This document shows, one piece after another, positions 6,321 to 9,539 of a stretch of 9,539 nt of DNA. The stretch is taken from assembly GCA_943370285.1 (NCBI GenBank), contig CALRQJ020000023.1, forward strand, positions 1-9,539, read 5' to 3'. The stretch is from CALRQJ02 sp943370285 (GTDB lineage: Bacteria > Bacteroidota > Bacteroidia > Chitinophagales > Chitinophagaceae). The number at the start of each line of letters is the position of its first letter. The first letter of the stretch is position 1. The position numbers and the translations under genes are program-made. The notes below the pieces were generated by a model. That model was not told where the DNA came from, searched no databases, and worked only from the letters and a program-made list of their open reading frames with translations.

Positions 6321-7391
6321 ATGAATAAAATCATTTTTACTTCTTTAGATAAATCAAAACAATATTGGGTAAGTATTGCTTTGATTATTGGTGTTTCTTG
6401 TATATGTTTTGTACTCTCTGCTTTTTTAGGTTATAGGGTTACTGCACTCATTTTATTGGTTACCGTTTCTCTTTTAGCTATTTCATTTGATATTTTACCG
6501 GTGTTATTAGCTGCTGCATTAAGTGCATTTATTTGGAATTATTTTTTTATTCCTCCTAGATTCACTTTTCATGTAGATCAAACCGAGGACTTGATATTGT
6601 TTATCATGTATTTTATTATTGCAATGATAAACGGTGTATTGACTTATAAAATTAGACAGGTTGAAAAGCAAGCAAGCTTAAAGGAAGAAAAAGCCAATAG
6701 CGTAAAATTGTATAACACCATATTAAATTCATTATCGCATGAATTAAGAACGCCTATCGCAGCAATCATAGGTGCTACAGATAATTTGCAAAACAATTCT
6801 AATTTATCAAAGGATAACCAGGATCAATTTGTACTGGAGATTTCTAAAGCGGCTTTACGCCTTAATCAACAGGTAGAAAACTTATTGAATATATCCAGAT
6901 TACAATCAGGCCATATTCAGCCAAAATTGGATTGGGTTGATATCAATGAATTTATTTATCAAACGGTAAGGTCAGTCGAAGAAAATCATCCAAAACGAAA
7001 AATAAACATCAGTATTAGACCTGATTTGCCTTTGTGCTATACCGATAAAGGAATGTTAGAACAAATTGTATACAACCTTTTAAATAATGCCGCTATTCAT
7101 ACCGCTTCTCATTGTAGTATCAATATATCAGCAGCTTGCCATGCCGATTTATTATCATTAACTATTGAAGACAGCGGGTCAGGATTTAAGAATACCAATC
7201 CATCGGATGTGTTTAACAAATTTTCAAGAACAAAAAATGTAAATACCGGCGGGTCGGGCTTAGGCTTATCGATAGTAAAAGGTTTTACAGAAGCACTTCA
7301 TGGAAATGTAACGTTAAGTAAATCATCATTAGGCGGGGCAAAGTTCGATGTGTCATTTTCGCTTAAAACTTCCAATTTTCAATTTGGGTAA
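6321..7391 (+). CDS. Short KdpD-type sensor histidine kinase, 356 aa
   Basis: This is a membrane-bound sensor kinase of the KdpD C-terminal type. Residues 15-108 form four membrane spans of a DUF4118 domain with the typical end FFIPPRFTFHVDQTEDLI. HisKA follows with phospho-acceptor His140 in SHELRTP. HATPase_c has the N-box NLLNNAAIH (252-260), G1 box DSGSGF (284-289) and G2 box GSGLGLSIVKG (311-321). Full KdpD is about 900 residues. Here the N-terminal KdpD and universal-stress-like cytoplasmic domains are absent, so any input they provide is missing or supplied in trans. The start at 6321 (MNKIIF) is preferred because the upstream in-frame ATG at 6279 precedes the promoter element. It is followed after 2 bases by the response regulator gene, an operon, and is divergent from kup. 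Confidence 0.9.
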   Translation: MNKIIFTSLDKSKQYWVSIALIIGVSCICFVLSAFLGYRVTALILLVTVSLLAISFDILPVLLAAALSAFIWNYFFIPPRFTFHVDQTEDLILFIMYFIIAMINGVLTYKIRQVEKQASLKEEKANSVKLYNTILNSLSHELRTPIAAIIGATDNLQNNSNLSKDNQDQFVLEISKAALRLNQQVENLLNISRLQSGHIQPKLDWVDINEFIYQTVRSVEENHPKRKINISIRPDLPLCYTDKGMLEQIVYNLLNNAAIHTASHCSINISAACHADLLSLTIEDSGSGFKNTNPSDVFNKFSRTKNVNTGGSGLGLSIVKGFTEALHGNVTLSKSSLGGAKFDVSFSLKTSNFQFG

Positions 7392-7393
7392 TT

Positions 7394-8083
7394 ATGAACA
7401 AAGCAGAAATTTTAGTAATAGATGATGAGCCTCAAATAAGAAAATTATTGGAGCTTACTTTACAGAGTAATGGATATTTGGTTAAAACTGCTACTACGGC
7501 TAAAGAAGGTTGGATTATGGCGGAGAATCATCCGCCGGCATTAATTTTACTTGATCTTGGATTACCTGATGAAAATGGACAACAGTTGTTGCAAAAATTG
7601 AGGAAATGGTTTACAAATCCTATCATCATTCTATCTGTTCAAAAAAGTGAAGAAGAAATTATTAAAGCATTGGATAACGGTGCAAATGATTATTTATCAA
7701 AACCATTTAGAACAGGTGAATTATTAGCAAGAATCAGATCCGCCATTCGTGCCAGTAGTACAGATGAAGGACAAACTATATTTAAATATAAAAATTTGAG
7801 TGTTGATCTATTATCGAGATCGGTTTTCAAGAACAATCAATTGGTTAAGTTAACACCAACGGAGTATAATTTACTGGCAATACTAATACGTAATGAAGGA
7901 AAGGTGCTCACTCACCAATATCTACTTCGTGCAATTTGGGGACCGGGTTACATTGGCCAATCGCAATATTTAAGGGTATTCATGGCGCAGATCAGAAAAA
8001 AAATAGAAGACGACCCCAATATGCCTGAATTCATATTAACAGAAGCAGGAGTTGGTTACCGATTTATAAGCAATGCCGAATGA
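7394..8083 (+). CDS. kdpE: KdpE-type OmpR-family response regulator, 229 aa
   Basis: The receiver domain occupies residues 1-120, with the acidic pocket D10-D11, phospho-acceptor Asp54 (ILLDLGLPD), Ser81 at the switch position and Lys103 (LSKPF). A winged-helix DNA-binding domain fills residues about 130-227, with LTPTEYNLLAILI, the recognition-helix region YLRVFMAQIRKKIED and the wing TEAGVGYRF. The last two are KdpE-like. It is a cytoplasmic transcription factor phosphorylated by the kinase encoded 2 bases upstream. The likely targets are the divergent kup-porin operon and its own operon through the repeats at 6239-6271. No kdpFABC genes are in the window, so control of kup by a KdpDE pair is the local arrangement. 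Confidence 0.9.
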   Translation: MNKAEILVIDDEPQIRKLLELTLQSNGYLVKTATTAKEGWIMAENHPPALILLDLGLPDENGQQLLQKLRKWFTNPIIILSVQKSEEEIIKALDNGANDYLSKPFRTGELLARIRSAIRASSTDEGQTIFKYKNLSVDLLSRSVFKNNQLVKLTPTEYNLLAILIRNEGKVLTHQYLLRAIWGPGYIGQSQYLRVFMAQIRKKIEDDPNMPEFILTEAGVGYRFISNAE

Positions 8084-8131
8084 ACAGATTGATAATTCAA
8101 CCCATCTTACTTCACCGTCGTCCAATCTGTT
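8083..8131. terminator. Long-loop inverted repeat after kdpE (weak terminator candidate)
   Basis: AACAGATTG (8083-8091) pairs perfectly with CAATCTGTT (8123-8131) across a 31-base loop. There is no clean U-tract, only TTTGATTAATT. It overlaps the kdpE stop codon and the isomerase-tail remnant. Termination is possible but the loop is long. Confidence 0.3.
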
Positions 8132-8142
8132 TGATTAATTAC
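8107..8142 (-). pseudogene. Remnant of the peptidyl-prolyl isomerase gene 3' end
   Basis: On the minus strand this encodes VINQTDWTTVK followed by TAA. The intact gene at the right edge ends VINQAVWKTVK followed by TGA (9333-9368). The two DNA stretches match at 31 of 36 positions without gaps, and similarity stops abruptly at 8143/9369. It lies 23 bases after the kdpE stop, where a convergent isomerase gene could have ended before the intervening segment arrived. It is too short to be functional. Confidence 0.7.
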
Positions 8143-8146
8143 TAGT

Positions 8147-8180
8147 AACAATTGGTTCTCAGCGGCACGAAGCAAGGTGG
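8147..8180. repeat. Short family A palindrome, solitary degenerate copy
   Basis: AACAATTGGTTCTCAGCGGC followed by ACGAAGCAAGGTGG corresponds to the palindrome at the end of A2 and inside the 843-1184 gene. Several stem positions are broken. It starts only 5 bases after the isomerase remnant ends, so it marks the left end of the presumed inserted segment. Confidence 0.55.
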
Positions 8181-8236
8181 AAAATTAATTGGAAGCAATT
8201 CTGATAACCCCCGAAGCCCTTCACCTGGCTATATTG

Positions 8237-8799
8237 TTAGTTTTCAAGTTCATCTTTAACAAAATACCAGTTTTCATCAAATTTCTCACCAGACAGTATA
8301 TAATTTCTCCATCTTTCATTTTTTACCACTGCAATGTTGCTAACGTATAACAGTGCCTTATAATCCCCAAAGTATATTTTCATATCAATACCCGCTGGAG
8401 CAAAATTGGCACTCACATTATTAATACTAAAATCAGTCATCACCTTTAAAAGCCTATTTAATTCACGGCTTAAGGCCTTTCTGTAATTTGAACTGTCGGC
8501 AATATTAACAGATCCAAAAGCCACAATCTCATTTATTGGATATTGGATGGTATCATTTGTAAATACCAAAACGTCATCTTTTTTTTCAAAATAAAATGTG
8601 TTTACAGATTGCCCCTTATAATAAGATAACTGATAAAATATTTCGCCTCTGCTAATAATGCTTTTATCGTCAAACTCTTTCAAAAATACTCTCGTTGTTT
8701 ATACAGCTTATCAGCGATTTTTTCATCACTATTGCATGAACAAAAAACGACTGCAATAATTATGAATAAGGTGGTAATACACAGATATGTCTTTTTCAT
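8237..8799 (-). pseudogene. Lipoprotein gene interrupted by a one-base frameshift
   Basis: From ATG at 8799 the minus strand encodes MKKTYLCITTLFIIIAVV then FCSC, a lipoprotein signal with the lipidated cysteine at residue 22. The frame continues to REYF and stops at a TGA at 8680-8682. The remaining 147 residues (KEFDDKSIISRG to VKDELEN) are open in the -1 frame up to 8237, with no ATG near their start. Adding one T to the five-T run at 8682-8686 would join both parts as REYF-L-KEFDD into a protein of about 187 residues. The cause may be a sequencing or assembly indel, a real pseudogene, or slippage at UUU-UGA. The family is unrecognised and the body is soluble and beta-rich. It resembles the two lipoproteins at the left in size and isolation. 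Repeat B3 lies directly upstream. Confidence 0.7.
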
Positions 8800-8811
8800 C
8801 TTCTTTGCTTA

Positions 8812-8895
8812 TTTCGCCTTTGCAAGTGTTCTTCACCTGTATATGACATGAAATTAAAGATAAATTGTTGGTGCGGAACACCAATGATGGCGAAA
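8812..8895 (+). repeat. Family B structured repeat, copy B3
   Basis: The outer stem TTTCGCC (8812-8818) pairs perfectly with GGCGAAA (8889-8895). P2 is CAAGTG with CACCTG around loop TTCTT (one A-C mismatch). P3 is TTGTTGGTG (8865-8873), loop CGGAA, CACCAATGA (8879-8887), fully paired if G-U is allowed. The linker GACATGAAATTAAAGATAAA is identical to the family consensus. It starts 13 bases upstream of the lipoprotein start at 8799, which runs in the opposite direction. Confidence 0.75.
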
Positions 8896-8934
8896 AAGAT
8901 TTATTCTTTTGCAGCATGTCTTTCACTTGCATTT

Positions 8935-9197
8935 ATTGTTTCAGTACTTTCTTTTGTGGAAAAGAAAGTACCAAAGAAAGCCACCGGAAACAGATATACG
9001 GCCCTGTTTCCGGATAAGCCCTGATTAAGCTCTGGTACTACTGTGGTGTTGGGCTTTTGGGGTTACTTGTACTTCAGTCCTTCATTGTTCTATATTGACT
9101 GCTATAATTTGATACTCGCCTAGCATCTAGCCCCTACTGCTATCGAGGGTACTTTGTGCCCTCCGTGAAAAAACGCCGTGTCCGTTGTGGTAAAAAC
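8935..9197 (+). repeat. Family C long structured repeat, copy C2
   Basis: This is the same order of elements as C1. Hairpin GTACTTTCTTTT (8944-8955), loop GTGG, AAAAGAAAGTAC (8960-8971). Hairpin CCGGAAACAG (8984-8993) with CTGTTTCCGG (9004-9013). Then TTTGATACTCGCCTAGCA, and the GTG-rich end (ACTTTGTG, CTCCGTG, CGCCGTG, TTGTGGTAAAAA). The hairpins and the end are the best conserved parts; the middle is more diverged. It is non-coding. Confidence 0.8.
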
Positions 9198-9227
9198 AGT
9201 CGATTAACCATTGTCCACGGACGACGG
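9176..9227. repeat. GC-rich inverted repeat at the end of C2
   Basis: CCGTGTCCGT (9176-9185) pairs with ACGGACGACGG (9217-9227) with one bulged G, and TGG/CCA and GGT/ACC pairs extend inward. The right arm is outside the part shared with C1, where the equivalent position is the porin 3' end. From 9228 to 9332 I see nothing identifiable. Confidence 0.5.
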
Positions 9228-9332
9228 CTGAGACAGCATTTAGGAATTCGTGAAAGTTGTTCTTTCTTAACGTTGTGTGTCGGTCTGTCGATAGTGACGT
9301 TGTGGTTCAAAACAGAAGGAACAATACCGTTA

Positions 9333-9539
9333 TCACTTCACCGTTTTCCAAACTGCTTGATTAATTACCACCGGATATTTCTTTTTCAGCGTAGCAATCC
9401 ATTGGTCTTCTAGCACTTGTTGGTAATCGCTAATCACTAATCCTCTTGCATCTTCAAAATTTCGTTGGTCTTGCTCTTTAAACACTTTAAGTATTAATGC
9501 AAACGTATAAGTGTTATCGCTATTGTTTTTTACCGGTGC
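9333..9539 (-). CDS. SurA/PpiC-like peptidyl-prolyl isomerase, C-terminal end (partial)
   Basis: Only the last 68 codons are in the window; the gene enters from the right edge and stops with TGA at 9333-9335. The translation contains FEDARGLVISDYQQVLEDQW followed by IATLKKKYPVVINQAVWKTVK. This is the characteristic end of the long Bacteroidota periplasmic peptidyl-prolyl isomerases (SurA/PpiC type), where a helix (ARGLVISDYQ-LE-W) is followed by LKKKYPV and a short beta-like tail. Such proteins are chaperones for outer-membrane proteins. No catalytic domain is visible in this fragment, so the call rests on the tail alone. A diverged copy of its final 12 codons lies at 8107-8142. It would be convergent with kdpE if the segment between were removed. 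Confidence 0.8.
   Translation of the reverse strand, partial: APVKNNSDNTYTFALILKVFKEQDQRNFEDARGLVISDYQQVLEDQWIATLKKKYPVVINQAVWKTVK

Noticed and set aside
8680..8690. Programmed -1 frameshift at UAU-UUU-UGA in the lipoprotein gene
   Set aside because: The site is not a standard X-XXY-YYZ heptamer in the right phase and no strong downstream hairpin was seen, so a homopolymer indel is the simpler explanation.
8729..8932. Open frame of 67 codons on the minus strand
   Set aside because: It overlaps the lipoprotein signal sequence in another frame and passes through repeat B3.
9156..9413. Open frame of 85 codons on the plus strand
   Set aside because: It starts inside the GTG-rich end of C2 and runs antisense into the well-supported isomerase tail.

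Overview
The window looks like the chromosome of a Bacteroidota bacterium, most likely near Chitinophagaceae or Sphingobacteriia. It is AT-rich, start codons have A-rich leaders rather than Shine-Dalgarno sites, two promoters match the phylum's TAnnTTTG -7 element, there are several small SPII lipoproteins, and the KdpD-, Kup- and SurA-like proteins have Bacteroidota-type sequences. This placement is inferred from sequence style, not from a search.

Layout. Positions 1-2060 are an accessory stretch of small genes: two lipoproteins on the minus strand, and on the plus strand a two-gene overlapping pair (a small membrane protein and a DUF1493/acyl-carrier-like protein). These genes are separated by copies of a hairpin-bearing repeat (family A). 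Positions 2060-3104 hold no credible gene and are packed with structured repeats (A, B and C). Positions 3105-8083 are a coherent potassium locus. An outer-membrane beta-barrel protein and the Kup potassium transporter form a minus-strand operon. Diverging from it is a plus-strand two-component system: a short KdpD-type kinase without the large N-terminal sensor, and a KdpE-type regulator. The divergent intergenic region carries two TACTTTTG promoter elements and, between them, a triplet of 11-bp-spaced TTATAC/TTATAC/TTTACA repeats that resembles a KdpE/OmpR-family operator. The likely logic is that the kinase/regulator pair senses potassium or turgor state and controls both itself and the kup-porin operon.

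Positions 8084-9332 look like a roughly 1.2 kb insertion next to a peptidyl-prolyl isomerase (SurA/PpiC-like) gene whose 3' end runs in from the right edge (9333-9539, minus strand). A 36-bp copy of the last 12 codons of that gene lies at 8107-8142, just after kdpE. The segment is therefore bracketed by direct repeats of a gene's 3' end, as left by elements that integrate at gene ends. It carries a third lipoprotein gene, broken by a one-base shift in a T run, followed by one B and one C repeat in the same order as at 2654-3097.

The most unusual content is the repeat system. Family B (three copies) and family C (two copies) contain stems in which paired bases change together between copies while loops and linkers stay the same. 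This indicates selection on folded RNA or single-stranded DNA. I do not recognise B or C as a named element.
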